Shown here: piece after piece, positions 26,133-36,151 of the stretch
How positions within the stretch are numbered: the first letter of the stretch is position 1
Layout of the letters: each line of letters begins with the position of its first letter
Assembly: GCF_001418345.1 (NCBI RefSeq)
Contig: NZ_LIPW01000001.1
Span: forward strand, 408,429-472,428
DNA from: Pseudidiomarina woesei
GTDB taxonomy: Bacteria > Pseudomonadota > Gammaproteobacteria > Enterobacterales > Alteromonadaceae
Length of the DNA: 64,000 bases
Reading direction: 5' to 3'
Position numbers and translations under genes: made by a program
Notes under the pieces: generated by a model
Databases searched by the model: none
Told to the model about the DNA's origin: nothing
The model's input: the letters and a program-made list of their open reading frames with translations, nothing else

Positions 26133-28154
26133 TTAAAGACGTTTCAGTTGTTCACGCAATTGGCCCAGTTCGTCACGAAGCGCAGCAGCTTTTTCAAATT
26201 CGAGATCTTTGGCAGCTTGGTACATTTGCTTTTCGGTGGTTTCAATCTTCTGTACCAAGGCTTTAGGATCAAACAGCGCCGGATCGTAGGCCAATTCTTT
26301 CTCGGCGACTTCACGTTGTTTTTCACGACGTGGCGCGCGCATGCTGCCGCCACCAAGATCCATCACATCCGTAATACGCTTATTCAAGCCTTTTGGTGTA
26401 ATGCCATGTTCTTCGTTGTAGGCTATTTGCTTGGCTCGGCGACGATCAGTCTCATCAATAGCGCGTTGCATAGAGCCGGTAATACGATCAGCGTACAAAA
26501 TGGCTCGGCCATTCAGGTTACGAGCAGCGCGGCCAATAGTCTGAATCAATGATCGGTCAGAGCGCAAGAAGCCCTCTTTGTCGGCATCAAGTATGGCGAC
26601 TAGCGACACTTCTGGCATGTCCAAGCCTTCACGAAGCAAGTTAATTCCCACGAGCACATCAAATTCACCCAAGCGTAAATCACGAATAATTTCCATTCGT
26701 TCAACGGTGTCGATATCAGAATGCAAATAACGTACGCGAATGCCGTGCTCGTCTAAATAATCGGATAAGTCTTCGGCCATTTTTTTGGTTAAAGTGGTCG
26801 CCAAAACCCGTTCGTTGCGTTCAACTCGCAAGCGAACTTCAGACATTAAATCATCAACTTGTGTAGCTACTGGACGTATTTCAATTTCAGGATCAATTAA
26901 CCCTGTTGGGCGCACCACTTGCTCGACAATTTCACCGGCTGATTTTTCAATTTCGTATTTGCCAGGCGTAGCCGACACATAAATAGTTTGTGGGGCAATG
27001 GCTTCAAACTCATCAAACTTTAACGGCCGATTATCAAGCGCCGATGGCAAACGAAATCCATAGTTCACTAAGTTTTCTTTGCGCGAGCGATCACCTTTGT
27101 ACATGGCACCGACTTGCGACACAGTTACGTGCGACTCGTCTATAATTAACAACGCGTCATCTGGCAAATAATCAAGCAATGTTGGTGGCGGTTCGCCTGG
27201 TGCGCGGCCGGATAAATAGCGCGAATAGTTTTCAATGCCCGAGCAATAACCAAGTTCAAGCATCATTTCAATATCGAACTGGGTGCGTTGGCTTAAGCGT
27301 TGTTCTTCAACCAATTTATTATTGTCTAATAATTGCTGTTTGCGTTCTTTTAGCTCTTCTTTGATCTGGTCAATGGCTTTTAAAATAGTTTCACGCGGCG
27401 TCACGTAGTGGGTTTTCGGGTAAATGGTTGCGCGCGCAACATCAGCCTCAGTCACCTGCCCTGTTAACGGCTCGAACAAACTGATGCGATCAATTTCTTC
27501 ATCGAACAATTCCACGCGCACCGCTAATTGCTCAGATTCCGCCGGAAAAATATCAATTACTTCGCCACGAACACGGTAAGTACCGCGTTCAAATGCTGCG
27601 TCATTACGTTTGTATTGTAATTGTGCCAAACGTCGCAAAATGTCACGTTGATCAATAATGTCACCACGGCGCAAGTGCAGCATCATTTTCATATATGACT
27701 CTGGGTCACCCAAACCGTAAATACATGACACCGACGCTACAAGCACAACATCTCGGCGTTCCATTAAGGCTTTTGTTGCCGACAAACGCATTTGTTCAAT
27801 GTGGTCGTTAATTGAAGCGTCTTTCTCAATGAAGGTATCGGTAGTCGGCACGTACGCTTCTGGTTGATAGTAGTCATAGTACGACACGAAATATTCCACG
27901 GCATTGTTTGGAAAAAACTCTTTCATTTCTCCATACAACTGCGCGGCTAGGGTTTTGTTATGCGCAAGAATTAACGTCGGCCGTTGAATTTTCTCAATCA
28001 CATTAGCCATGGTAAAGGTTTTACCTGAACCGGTAACCCCCAATAAGGTTTGATGCGCAAGGCCAGCGTCTAAGTTATCAACCAGCTTCTCGATGGCAGC
28101 GGGTTGATCACCAGCTGGTTGATAGTCAGATTTGAGTTCAAATGAACGACTCAT
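26133..28154 (-). CDS. uvrB: Excinuclease ABC subunit B
   Basis: 673 residues from ATG 28154 ([20 protein letters not shown]), the same length as E. coli UvrB. Walker [15 protein letters not shown], beta-hairpin region [12 protein letters not shown], helicase motif DESHVTVSQ, motif [15 protein letters not shown] and the C-terminal UVR motif ([15 protein letters not shown]) are all present. It verifies DNA damage in nucleotide excision repair. The start overlaps the end of the MATE gene by 17 bp. Confidence 0.98.
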   Translation of the reverse strand: MSRSFELKSDYQPAGDQPAAIEKLVDNLDAGLAHQTLLGVTGSGKTFTMANVIEKIQRPTLILAHNKTLAAQLYGEMKEFFPNNAVEYFVSYYDYYQPEAYVPTTDTFIEKDASINDHIEQMRLSATKALMERRDVVLVASVSCIYGLGDPESYMKMMLHLRRGDIIDQRDILRRLAQLQYKRNDAAFERGTYRVRGEVIDIFPAESEQLAVRVELFDEEIDRISLFEPLTGQVTEADVARATIYPKTHYVTPRETILKAIDQIKEELKERKQQLLDNNKLVEEQRLSQRTQFDIEMMLELGYCSGIENYSRYLSGRAPGEPPPTLLDYLPDDALLIIDESHVTVSQVGAMYKGDRSRKENLVNYGFRLPSALDNRPLKFDEFEAIAPQTIYVSATPGKYEIEKSAGEIVEQVVRPTGLIDPEIEIRPVATQVDDLMSEVRLRVERNERVLATTLTKKMAEDLSDYLDEHGIRVRYLHSDIDTVERMEIIRDLRLGEFDVLVGINLLREGLDMPEVSLVAILDADKEGFLRSDRSLIQTIGRAARNLNGRAILYADRITGSMQRAIDETDRRRAKQIAYNEEHGITPKGLNKRITDVMDLGGGSMRAPRREKQREVAEKELAYDPALFDPKALVQKIETTEKQMYQAAKDLEFEKAAALRDELGQLREQLKRL

Positions 28155-29493
28155 CAAGCCCCCTTGTTTCACGTTGAAACCACAGCCACGCGATACCACC
28201 CGTGATTACATTGGCGATAACACCACCGGCAAATAAGCCTGGAATATCGTATAGCAATGCACCAAGCCAACTTAGCGGTACAAACATGACAAACAAGCGA
28301 ATAATACTTAAACCTAAAGCGCTCATAGGCTTGTGCAATGCGTTGAAGCTTGAATTGGTGAGAATAATCACGCCCTGAACGCCATAGCCAAGCGGCATAA
28401 TATAAATAAATAACTGAATAAGTCGTGCTACTTCAGGGTCATCAGTAAATGCAGCGGCAACCCACGGCGCCAAAGCTACTAACACGCCATAAATAATTAA
28501 TTGCACAATCAGCACACTGCGAATCGCAACTTTATATGCTGCATTTACGCGATCATAAGCATGTGCGCCAAAGTTTTGGCTAATCAACGGTGGTAGCGAC
28601 ATCGATAACGCCAAAATAATTACGCTCGCTAGCGACTCTAATCGCGAGCCTACGCCAAATGCCGCTACGGCCGGTGCACCATAAGCTGCGATGATCGCAG
28701 TTAAAACAGCCATAGCCAATGGCGTCAACATGTTGGCACCAGCAGCGGGTATACCAATAGATAGAATTTGGCGCGCGGAGTGCAGCCAGCTTGCGTCTTT
28801 AGGCACCAATAAAGTCAGTAATTGCTTATAGTTTAAGTACCACAACACTAATAGCGTACCGATAATCCAAGAAATGAGGCTAGCTAATGCCGCGCCCTGT
28901 ACGCCCATTGCCGGAATAGGCCCTAAGCCAAAAATCAAAATGGGATCAAAAATAGCATTTAATAAGCCACCCGAGGCCATGATCAACGACGGCGTACGCG
29001 TATCGCCAGAGGCTCGGAGTACGGCGTTGCCCACCATGGGGGTAACCAATAATACCGCCCCCAAAAACCAAATAGTCATATAGTCGTGAATATAGGGCAA
29101 CAGGCGTGTTTGAGCGCGAAGTAACGCAAATATAGTGTCCATACTTAGGTAACCTATTACCGACAACACCATAACCAATAACGCCGAAACACTTAATGCC
29201 ACAGTGCCGTCAAAACGAGCGTGTTCTTCTCGCCCCGATCCGCGTTTACGGGCTATAACAGCAGAAGTACCTATACCAAGACCAATAGCTAAGCTAACCA
29301 CAGTAAATGTAACCGGGAAGGTAAAACTCACTGCGGCAAGTGGGTCTGTGCCAAGCATGCCGACAAAAAAAGTGTCCACTACATTAAAACTAATGAGCGT
29401 AAGCACGCCAATAACAACCGGCCACGTCATTCGCCACAACGTGGGTTGTATGGGATCATGCAGAAGAGATTTTGCCGCTACAGCTTGGCTCAT
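28138..29493 (-). CDS. MATE-family multidrug efflux transporter
   Basis: 451 residues, about twelve membrane helices in two halves. It shows MATE features such as [37 protein letters not shown]-like text ([16 protein letters not shown]) and the second-half [15 protein letters not shown]. Family members export cationic drugs with Na+ or H+ entry. It is upstream of uvrB and overlaps its start. Confidence 0.92.
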   Translation of the reverse strand: MSQAVAAKSLLHDPIQPTLWRMTWPVVIGVLTLISFNVVDTFFVGMLGTDPLAAVSFTFPVTFTVVSLAIGLGIGTSAVIARKRGSGREEHARFDGTVALSVSALLVMVLSVIGYLSMDTIFALLRAQTRLLPYIHDYMTIWFLGAVLLVTPMVGNAVLRASGDTRTPSLIMASGGLLNAIFDPILIFGLGPIPAMGVQGAALASLISWIIGTLLVLWYLNYKQLLTLLVPKDASWLHSARQILSIGIPAAGANMLTPLAMAVLTAIIAAYGAPAVAAFGVGSRLESLASVIILALSMSLPPLISQNFGAHAYDRVNAAYKVAIRSVLIVQLIIYGVLVALAPWVAAAFTDDPEVARLIQLFIYIMPLGYGVQGVIILTNSSFNALHKPMSALGLSIIRLFVMFVPLSWLGALLYDIPGLFAGGVIANVITGGIAWLWFQRETRGLDESFI

Positions 29494-29669
29494 GAGGTTC
29501 CTAATTCGCGCAAAACAAGAAGCGATAGTGTAACGAATTTTGCACCATTTCGCTATTCAATACGGTGTCGCTCCCTCAACGATCACGCAAGTCGATTAAT
29601 AGACAAAAACCGCTGAAAAATATATAGTGTGGCTAACTTTTTAACCCCTTCTACGTTTAGGATCACGCT

Positions 29670-30860
29670 GTGAAATATCAATTGTCAGATCGTGTTAATG
29701 CTATTCAACCTTCCCCTACTTTAGCGGTTTCGCAAAAAGCGGCCGAGCTTAAGGCCGCAGGGCATGACGTTATTGGATTAGGTGTCGGCGAACCTGATTT
29801 TGATACGCCCGAGTTTGTCAAAGTAGCTGCCAAAGCAGCCATTGATGCGGGCCATACAAAATATACAGCGGTTGACGGAATCCCTCAGTTAAAGCAAGCG
29901 GTTATTAACAAATTTAAGCGCGATAACGGTTTAGATTATGAACTTAGCGAAATATTAATTTCGGCCGGCGGCAAACACAGTATTTTTAATTTGCTTAGTG
30001 CTTGGTTAAACCCTGGCGACGAAGTACTTATTCCTGCGCCGTACTGGGTTTCTTACCCAGATATGTCACTTTTAGTGGGTGCGGTACCAAAATTTATTGA
30101 GGCAGGTATAGAGCAGCGCTACAAAATAACGGCGTCTCAACTTGACCAAGCTATTACCGATAAAACTCGGTTGCTGTTCTTAAATAGTCCGTCAAATCCA
30201 ACCGGTACTGCCTATACCAAAGCAGAACTTGAAGCCCTAGCTGATGTACTACGCAAACATCCGCAAGTTTTAATTGCCACTGACGACATGTATGAACATA
30301 TTTTGTGGAGCGACGAGAGCTTCCACAATATTGCAATGGTAGCCCCAGACCTAAAAGACCGCATTGTGGTTTTGTCGGGTGTATCAAAAGCCTATGCTAT
30401 GACAGGTTGGCGTATTGGTTATGCAGCAGGGCCAAAGCCTCTGATTGCAGCCATGAAAAAAATTCAATCCCAAAGCACTTCAAACCCCGCCAGTATTAGC
30501 CAATATGCTGCGCTTGCAGCGTTAGAAGGCGATCAAAGTATCATGACCACCATGGTGAATGCTTTTAAAGAGCGCCATGATTACTTAGTTGACGCATTAA
30601 ACAAAATTCCGGGCATGAAATGTATTGCCGGTGACGGCACCTTCTATACCTTTGCAAATATAGACAGCTTGATTAATGCCAAAGGCGCAAGCTCCGATGT
30701 CGAGCTATGCGAAATGCTACTCAATGAAGCAAAAGTAGCACTAGTTCCTGGTTCAGCATTTGGCGCACCTGGCCATTGCCGTTTTTCTTTTGCGTGTAGC
30801 CTAGATACATTGAAAGAGGCTGTTCGTAGAATTTCTGAGTTTGCTAGCAAGGAAAACTAG
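29670..30860 (+). CDS. Pyridoxal-phosphate aminotransferase, aspartate aminotransferase-like (class I)
   Basis: 396 residues from GTG 29670, with AGGA upstream. Motifs: GLGVGEPDFDTPEFV, NSPSNPTGTAYTKAEL, and the PLP lysine in VLSGVSKAYAMTGWRIGYAA (about residue 239). It belongs to the class I-gamma type of aspartate aminotransferase (AspB/AatA-like). It transfers amino groups between aspartate/glutamate and keto acids; exact specificity is not readable. It ends at a strong terminator. Confidence 0.92.
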   Translation: MKYQLSDRVNAIQPSPTLAVSQKAAELKAAGHDVIGLGVGEPDFDTPEFVKVAAKAAIDAGHTKYTAVDGIPQLKQAVINKFKRDNGLDYELSEILISAGGKHSIFNLLSAWLNPGDEVLIPAPYWVSYPDMSLLVGAVPKFIEAGIEQRYKITASQLDQAITDKTRLLFLNSPSNPTGTAYTKAELEALADVLRKHPQVLIATDDMYEHILWSDESFHNIAMVAPDLKDRIVVLSGVSKAYAMTGWRIGYAAGPKPLIAAMKKIQSQSTSNPASISQYAALAALEGDQSIMTTMVNAFKERHDYLVDALNKIPGMKCIAGDGTFYTFANIDSLINAKGASSDVELCEMLLNEAKVALVPGSAFGAPGHCRFSFACSLDTLKEAVRRISEFASKEN

Positions 30861-30906
30861 ACGACTAATTTCATATCTGTCACAAATATTTAATCATCAA
30901 GAATTT

Positions 30907-30928
30907 AGGGGCTCGCGAGCCCCTTTTT
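30907..30928 (+). terminator. Rho-independent terminator after the aminotransferase
   Basis: AGGGGCTCGCGAGCCCCT forms an 8-9 bp GC-rich palindromic stem (30907-30924), followed by TTTTT. Confidence 0.9.
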
Positions 30929-31147
30929 CGTGCGTTAATTGTGTACAACTCAGGCAAAAAATACACAACAGTTGATGCAAAATGCGACGAACGACATGTT
31001 CTTGATCAAGGTATCTTCTCTGATTCTAGATTTATTTTAACTAACTGATTTAATTGAAAATAAAAATTAACAGTTAATTTTTAAGCAATCGCTAAATCGC
31101 TCCGAATCGCCCATGATTCATGATAACTCACACAGTTTCCCACAAGG

Positions 31148-31217
31148 TTATCCACAGATTTAGTGGATAAGATCGTCTAGGCTTTTAACGGCGCGCGATC
31201 GCGCTGCATGTGGATAA
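31148..31217. promoter_or_regulatory. DnaA-box cluster
   Basis: Two perfect DnaA 9-mers TTATCCACA lie at 31148-31156 (+) and 31209-31217 (-), with a one-mismatch box at 31162-31170 (-). GATC sites at 31171 and 31197 and an AT-rich block 60-120 bp upstream resemble origin or DnaA-titration architecture. The gene neighbours are not those of a standard gammaproteobacterial oriC. Confidence 0.55.
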
Positions 31218-31329
31218 CCGTGAGTAGTCACTGTTATATCATTTATCATAATTGATTTATGTTTCAAAACTTGACTTTGATTTTTTCTAACGGTTTGCAC
31301 ACAAAACAAGCAAACAGTACTTTTAAGTA

Positions 31330-31358
31330 TTGACAGGCGTCGCAACCGCCATTAACAT
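31330..31358 (+). promoter_or_regulatory. Promoter of the tRNA-Asn pair
   Basis: TTGACA (31330-31335), 17-bp spacer, TAACAT (31353-31358), GC-rich discriminator TCGCACCCG, 22 bp before tRNA-Asn. Confidence 0.7.
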
Positions 31359-31380
31359 TCGCACCCGTTGTCAGATGTGT

Positions 31381-31457
31381 TCCCCAGTAGCTCAGTTGGT
31401 TAGAGCGGTGGACTGTTAATCCATGTGTCGTTGGTTCGAATCCAACCTGGGGAGCCA
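31381..31457 (+). tRNA. tRNA-Asn (GUU)
   Basis: 77 nt, acceptor TCCCCAG/CTGGGGA, anticodon loop GACTGTTAATC giving GTT, encoded CCA. Identical to the second copy at 31496-31572. Confidence 0.97.
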
Positions 31458-31495
31458 AGACATCTAACAACACCTCCTATATACTATTGAAGTAT

Positions 31496-31572
31496 TCCCC
31501 AGTAGCTCAGTTGGTTAGAGCGGTGGACTGTTAATCCATGTGTCGTTGGTTCGAATCCAACCTGGGGAGCCA
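31496..31572 (+). tRNA. tRNA-Asn (GUU), second copy
   Basis: 77 nt, identical to 31381-31457. The minus-strand glycosyltransferase frame runs into this gene from the other side and stops within it (31515). Confidence 0.97.
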
Positions 31573-32654
31573 CTTCCAAACTCGTTTGAATCATCCCATA
31601 AATGCTCTTGTTGCCACTCCATGTGACTCCACTCCATTTGCGACCAGAGATCTGAACTTAATTGATACACCGGCGCTTTAGCCCCATTCGCCAGCCAACG
31701 CGCGACCGCGTCTGCGACATTTGGCCACTGGCACTGAAGTGCAGTTACTGACGCCAAGAACTGTCCTAATACCTCGCTATCCAGCTTTTTCATGACCATA
31801 GCTAATCGCGCTTGTTGTAAGCAATTTGCATTAGCGAGCTGCTCAAACTGCCCCACTAAGGGTTTCACCAACAGTTTTTTCCCCAACGCCAATGCTTCAC
31901 TGGCAGTTTCGAAACCTGCGTTGCTAATAATACCCTCAGCCTGAGCCATTGCTTCGGCAAAACCAACTCGCGAAGGAGCGCTATATCGAATATGCCCAAT
32001 TTGCTGTTCCTCGGCTGCTGGATGAAATACATGAAACTGAACCTGAGGAAAGCAACTTAGTAAGCCATGAATGGCGCCTAACCCCTCAAACGGCAGATAA
32101 ACTAGGTAATTTCCTTCTATCACGCGTTGACGATCGCCCCGATGATGAATAATTGGCGGTAGCACATGTGACGCATCATCAAGCCAATGCATACCAACCA
32201 CTGTTTTAGCTGGCGCAAACCAGCGCAATAACTGCCGTTGTAGTGCTGAAATAGGTAAGCTTGGCGTTTCTTTATAAAATGCATATTGACGCCCTAAGCC
32301 AATAACGGGTTTGCCTTGCAAACGCCCCGCCCAGGCAGTAATAGGCTCGTAGTCACTAACAATCAAGTCATAATCGTTTAACTTTAGCTGGCGTGCGTCA
32401 CGCCAAAACTGCTGCCAATTATTTCGTGCTAAGGTTGCTCGTACATTCACCTGCCCATGTTGCACCACAAATGACAAGCCTTCGCGCCATTGCCATTTAC
32501 CGAACACTTCCATATCAAACAGTTGCTCTTTCGGGCGGCCCGACACCAAATAATCAACCTGCACCTGTGGGTACTTGCCCAAGGCCTCTGCCAAAGCAGC
32601 GCATCGACTTAAATGACCATTCCCGGTGCCTTGAATGCCTACTAGAATTTTCAT
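31515..32654 (-). CDS. MJ1255/VC2487-type glycosyltransferase
   Basis: 379 residues from ATG 32654: MKILVGIQGTGNGHLSRCAA gives the GT-B nucleotide-sugar transferase N-terminus, and the C-terminal donor-site region is EGIISNAGFETASEALALGK followed by KPLVGQFEQLANA. The family's acceptor is unknown. The start overlaps the stop of the PAP2 gene (ATGA). The last 19-20 codons (ending SPGWIRTNDTWINSPPL) are antisense to tRNA-Asn, the well-known artefact-like sequence, yet no earlier stop exists; the natural C-terminus may be shorter in relatives. Confidence 0.83.
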   Translation of the reverse strand: MKILVGIQGTGNGHLSRCAALAEALGKYPQVQVDYLVSGRPKEQLFDMEVFGKWQWREGLSFVVQHGQVNVRATLARNNWQQFWRDARQLKLNDYDLIVSDYEPITAWAGRLQGKPVIGLGRQYAFYKETPSLPISALQRQLLRWFAPAKTVVGMHWLDDASHVLPPIIHHRGDRQRVIEGNYLVYLPFEGLGAIHGLLSCFPQVQFHVFHPAAEEQQIGHIRYSAPSRVGFAEAMAQAEGIISNAGFETASEALALGKKLLVKPLVGQFEQLANANCLQQARLAMVMKKLDSEVLGQFLASVTALQCQWPNVADAVARWLANGAKAPVYQLSSDLWSQMEWSHMEWQQEHLWDDSNEFGSGSPGWIRTNDTWINSPPL

Positions 32655-33187
32655 ACAACCCCCAATGCTAGCCATGCTAGTGCTGAACCTAAAAAGGCGC
32701 CCGCTGCGATATCTCCGGGATAATGCACGCCAAGTAATACACGCGAAAAGCCCACCGCTACTGCCCATACATAAAACAAGCTAAACCACGTCGGAAAATA
32801 CGTACTCATAATGCCAGCGAATAAAAATGCGGCCGTAGTGTGGCCCGAAGGAAAGCTAAACTGGTCATGCGCCATAATAACGGCATGAAATGATGGAAAT
32901 CTTTGGTAGGGTCGTTGCCGTTTGAGTAACCTTTTCAGCAAGGTAAATAACGGAATTTCAACTGTAAATGCCACAACTAACGTGGTAATGAGCGGCACAC
33001 TTTCGGTGCCATGAAGACTAGCGAGCAAGCAGGCAATAATGGCATAGCTATAACCATCGCCCGACCGCGAAACCCACCGCGTTACCTTGTGACCACACCA
33101 ACGTCTCGCGCGGCCATTAAGCCAATGAAAACTGCGTTGATCAAACTGGCTTAATCGTCCAACCCAACGGGTCATAAAAGCTGTCAT
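32651..33187 (-). CDS. PAP2-family membrane phosphatase
   Basis: 178 residues with the three acid-phosphatase motifs in order: KRLLKRQRPYQR, FSFPSGHTTAAFLF and SRVLLGVHYPGD, among four or more membrane helices. Such enzymes dephosphorylate lipid phosphates such as undecaprenyl pyrophosphate or phosphatidylglycerol phosphate. Translationally coupled to the glycosyltransferase, suggesting a shared envelope-lipid role (inference). Confidence 0.9.
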   Translation of the reverse strand: MTAFMTRWVGRLSQFDQRSFHWLNGRARRWCGHKVTRWVSRSGDGYSYAIIACLLASLHGTESVPLITTLVVAFTVEIPLFTLLKRLLKRQRPYQRFPSFHAVIMAHDQFSFPSGHTTAAFLFAGIMSTYFPTWFSLFYVWAVAVGFSRVLLGVHYPGDIAAGAFLGSALAWLALGVV

Positions 33188-33396
33188 ACGTTCACGCCTC
33201 TTGTGGCTTGCCGTGCCTGACTTGAACGAAATTTAGCCAATGCGAGTAACAGCTCAGTGACAGATTTGTGAACCTTTCATGACAATGTGCCAGAAAATAT
33301 CCAACAAATATGAATAACACTACAGTCTATCGGTTGTTTCAAAGCGCTAAACATTCGATAATATCGACCATTCATTGCAATCGGACGGAAGCAACC

Positions 33397-33981
33397 ATGG
33401 GTGACTACCTACTGCTGTTGGTGGCAACAGTACTAGTCAACAATTTTGTGTTGGTAAAATTTCTAGGGCTCTGCCCTTTTATGGGCGTTTCCAACAAATT
33501 GGAAACGGCCGTTGGCATGTCTGCAGCAACCACATTTGTGTTAACACTGGCATCAGTTTCAAGCTACTTAGTCAGTGAATATATTTTAGTGCCACTTGAT
33601 CTCATGGCATTACAAACCTTGAGCTTTATTTTGGTAATTGCCGTTGTGGTGCAATTCACCGAAATGGTGGTGCACAAAACAAGCCCGACGCTATACCGTT
33701 TACTTGGCATTTTCTTACCGCTTATTACCACTAACTGTGCGGTGCTTGGCGTTGCCTTGCTGAACATTAATGAACAACACAACTTTATTGAGTCAATTAT
33801 TTATGGTTTCGGCGCCGCCGTTGGTTTTTCATTGGTGCTGATATTATTTTCTGCGCTACGCGAACGCTTAGCTGCTGCCGACGTGCCAGTGCCATTTAAG
33901 GGCGCTGCTGTTGCAATGATCACCGCCGGCCTAATGTCGCTTGCGTTCATGGGCTTTAGCGGACTGGTGACTACCGCATGA
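33397..33981 (+). CDS. rnfA: Electron transport complex subunit RnfA
   Basis: 194 residues from ATG 33397 ([20 protein letters not shown]), with GGAAG upstream. The open frame starts 29 codons earlier without similarity. It shows six membrane helices and the Cys-containing motifs [11 protein letters not shown] and [15 protein letters not shown] that hold a membrane-embedded Fe-S cluster in Rnf/Nqr. First gene of rnfABCDGE, which couples ferredoxin/NADH electron flow to ion movement. Confidence 0.97.
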   Translation: MGDYLLLLVATVLVNNFVLVKFLGLCPFMGVSNKLETAVGMSAATTFVLTLASVSSYLVSEYILVPLDLMALQTLSFILVIAVVVQFTEMVVHKTSPTLYRLLGIFLPLITTNCAVLGVALLNINEQHNFIESIIYGFGAAVGFSLVLILFSALRERLAAADVPVPFKGAAVAMITAGLMSLAFMGFSGLVTTA

Positions 33982-34541
33982 CTGTTGTAACTGCACTCAT
34001 CGTATTAGGTGTACTCGCACTTGCCTTCGGCTTGGTGCTGGGCTTTGCGGCGGTTCGTTTTCGCGTAGAAAGCGACCCTATTGTTGACCAAATTGATGCC
34101 CTACTACCACAAACCCAATGTGGCCAGTGCGGCTACCCTGGCTGCCGCCCATACGCGGAAGCTATTGCCAACGGCGATGAAATCAATAAATGCCCACCCG
34201 GCGGCCAAGCCACCATTAATGCGTTAGCTGACCTCATGGGAGTTGAAGCAAAACCGCTTGACTCAGCGCACGGCGAAGAAGACGTTAAAAAAGTAGCAGT
34301 AATTCGTGAAGACGAATGTATTGGCTGCACAAAATGTATTCAAGCTTGCCCTGTCGATGCCATTTTGGGCGCCGCGAAGCAAATGCACACGGTTATAGCC
34401 CACGAATGCACCGGCTGTGACCTATGTGTTGAACCCTGCCCTGTTGATTGCATTGATATGGTGCCAGTACCCGTACGCCCCGACAATTGGCAGTGGGACT
34501 TACAACAAATACCAGTGAAAAATGTGGAGTCGTCGCACTAA
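33978..34541 (+). CDS. rnfB: Electron transport complex subunit RnfB
   Basis: 187 residues: N-terminal membrane anchor, then the [13 protein letters not shown] cluster-binding motif of the 4Fe-4S domain, then two ferredoxin motifs [12 protein letters not shown] and [12 protein letters not shown]. It overlaps rnfA by 4 bp and rnfC by 1 bp. Confidence 0.97.
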   Translation: MTVVTALIVLGVLALAFGLVLGFAAVRFRVESDPIVDQIDALLPQTQCGQCGYPGCRPYAEAIANGDEINKCPPGGQATINALADLMGVEAKPLDSAHGEEDVKKVAVIREDECIGCTKCIQACPVDAILGAAKQMHTVIAHECTGCDLCVEPCPVDCIDMVPVPVRPDNWQWDLQQIPVKNVESSH

Positions 34542-36151
34542 TGTCTGCAGCCACGAAAGCTATTGAAGCCGGTCATATTTGGACTTTTCCGGGGGGCATT
34601 CACCCACCAGAGCGTAAAGACCGTTCCAATACCACCCCTATTGAAGTGTTGCCGTTGGCGAAGCAGTTTATCGTGCCCATTAAACAGCACTCAGGCCCCG
34701 TTGGTGACTTAATGGTAACCGTGGGCGATACAGTAAAAGCAGGCCAACCATTAACCCAAGTAGGCATTAATAATGCCTTACCGGTTCATGCCCCAACCTC
34801 AGGCACGGTGAGTGCTATAGGCCCTGGGCGCATTGCCCATCCGTCGGGCCTTACCGACACCGTCATTACCATTGACGCTGACGGTAACGACGAGTTTTAT
34901 AGCTTTGCACCACTTGCCGACTACACCAGCTTAAGCCGCGCTGAATTGCTCGACCGTATTCGCCAAGCTGGCGTTGCGGGTTTAGGCGGTGCAGGCTTCC
35001 CGACGGCGCAAAAATTAGCCTTACAACGGCCACTTGATTACTTAATTATTAACGGCGTTGAATGTGAGCCCTATATTTCGGCTGACGACAGATTAATGCG
35101 CGAGCACGCGCAAACCATTATCGACGGCACAGAAATTCTATTGCATATTGCCGGCTGCGAAAAAGCACTGATCGCCATTGAGGCAAATAAACCAGAAGCC
35201 ATAGCAGCTTTTGAAGCATTATTGCCCAACTACCCACAGCTGGCCTTGCGCGTGGTACCCACCAAGTATCCGTCGGGTGGCGAAAAGCAACTTATTCAGT
35301 TACTTACTGGTCGCCAAGTACCTAGTCGTGGATTGCCTATCGACGTTGGCTTAGTCATGCAAAACGTCGGCACCGCCTATGCTGTAGCGCAAGCGATATT
35401 GAACGGAAAGCCGTTAATTGAGCGCGTGGTTACTGTTACCGGTGACAATATCGCCAAGCCAGGAAACTACTGGGTACGCATAGGCACTACCGTGGCCGAG
35501 CTATTGAACCATTGCGGCTTTGAGCCTGTTGCAGACTCTAAACAAGAACAGCGAGTGATTATGGGCGGCCCAATGATGGGCTTCACCCTACCTGACTTAG
35601 ACGTACCGGTGGTAAAAATAACCAACTGCATTTTAGTGCCGAGCAACCAAGAATTAGCCCCCGCGGCTGAAGAAATGAACTGTATTCGCTGCGGCGCCTG
35701 CGCCGATGTGTGCCCTGCCCAATTACTGCCGCAACAAATGCAGTGGCTGGCCAAAGCCAAAGACTATGATGGTTTAGAACAACAAAACCTATTTGACTGC
35801 ATTGAGTGTGGCGCCTGTGCCTACGTGTGCCCAAGTGAAATTCCGCTGGTTCATTATTACCGTAAGGCCAAAGCTGAAATTCGAAATATTGCGCGTGAAA
35901 AAGCCAAAGCCGAAGTGGCTCGAGAACGCTTTGAAGCGCGCCAAGAACGCCTAGAGCGAGAAAAACAAGAGCGCCTTGAGCGTCATCGCAAAGCCGCCGA
36001 AGCACGTAAAAAAGCCCAAGCCGAAGCGGTTGCCCAAGGCGGTGATAATCCGCAAGACGCCGTGCAAGCAGCGATTGCTCGTGCCAAAGCACGCAAAGCA
36101 GCACAAGCGGCTGCCGCAGCCAAACAAAACCAAGAAGGTGACGACGAATGA
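34541..36151 (+). CDS. rnfC: Electron transport complex subunit RnfC
   Basis: 536 residues from ATG 34541, which shares an A with the rnfB stop (TAATG). Features are the NADH/FMN-binding region GVAGLGGAGFPTAQKL, VECEPYISADDR, and two 4Fe-4S motifs CIRCGACADVCP and CIECGACAYVCP. The C-terminus from about residue 450 is a highly charged Ala/Lys/Glu/Arg coiled-coil-like tail, shorter than the repeat-rich tail of E. coli RsxC (740 residues). Confidence 0.97.
   Translation: MSAATKAIEAGHIWTFPGGIHPPERKDRSNTTPIEVLPLAKQFIVPIKQHSGPVGDLMVTVGDTVKAGQPLTQVGINNALPVHAPTSGTVSAIGPGRIAHPSGLTDTVITIDADGNDEFYSFAPLADYTSLSRAELLDRIRQAGVAGLGGAGFPTAQKLALQRPLDYLIINGVECEPYISADDRLMREHAQTIIDGTEILLHIAGCEKALIAIEANKPEAIAAFEALLPNYPQLALRVVPTKYPSGGEKQLIQLLTGRQVPSRGLPIDVGLVMQNVGTAYAVAQAILNGKPLIERVVTVTGDNIAKPGNYWVRIGTTVAELLNHCGFEPVADSKQEQRVIMGGPMMGFTLPDLDVPVVKITNCILVPSNQELAPAAEEMNCIRCGACADVCPAQLLPQQMQWLAKAKDYDGLEQQNLFDCIECGACAYVCPSEIPLVHYYRKAKAEIRNIAREKAKAEVARERFEARQERLEREKQERLERHRKAAEARKKAQAEAVAQGGDNPQDAVQAAIARAKARKAAQAAAAAKQNQEGDDE

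Larger units (their letters stand above)
30861..31380. other. Long intergenic region: terminator, DnaA boxes and tRNA promoter
   Basis: No protein gene is seen. It holds the aminotransferase terminator (30907-30928), an AT-rich stretch (31021-31085), DnaA-box-like 9-mers (31148-31217) and the tRNA-Asn promoter (31330-31358). Confidence 0.7.

Noticed and set aside
31021-31217. Annotation as the chromosomal oriC
   Set aside because: Only three boxes and no typical origin neighbours (mnmG, mioC, dnaA); kept only as a DnaA-box cluster.
31264-31473. Minus-strand frame across tRNA-Asn (QVGFEPTTHGLTVHRSNQLS)
   Set aside because: Antisense of tRNA-Asn; the familiar false protein motif.
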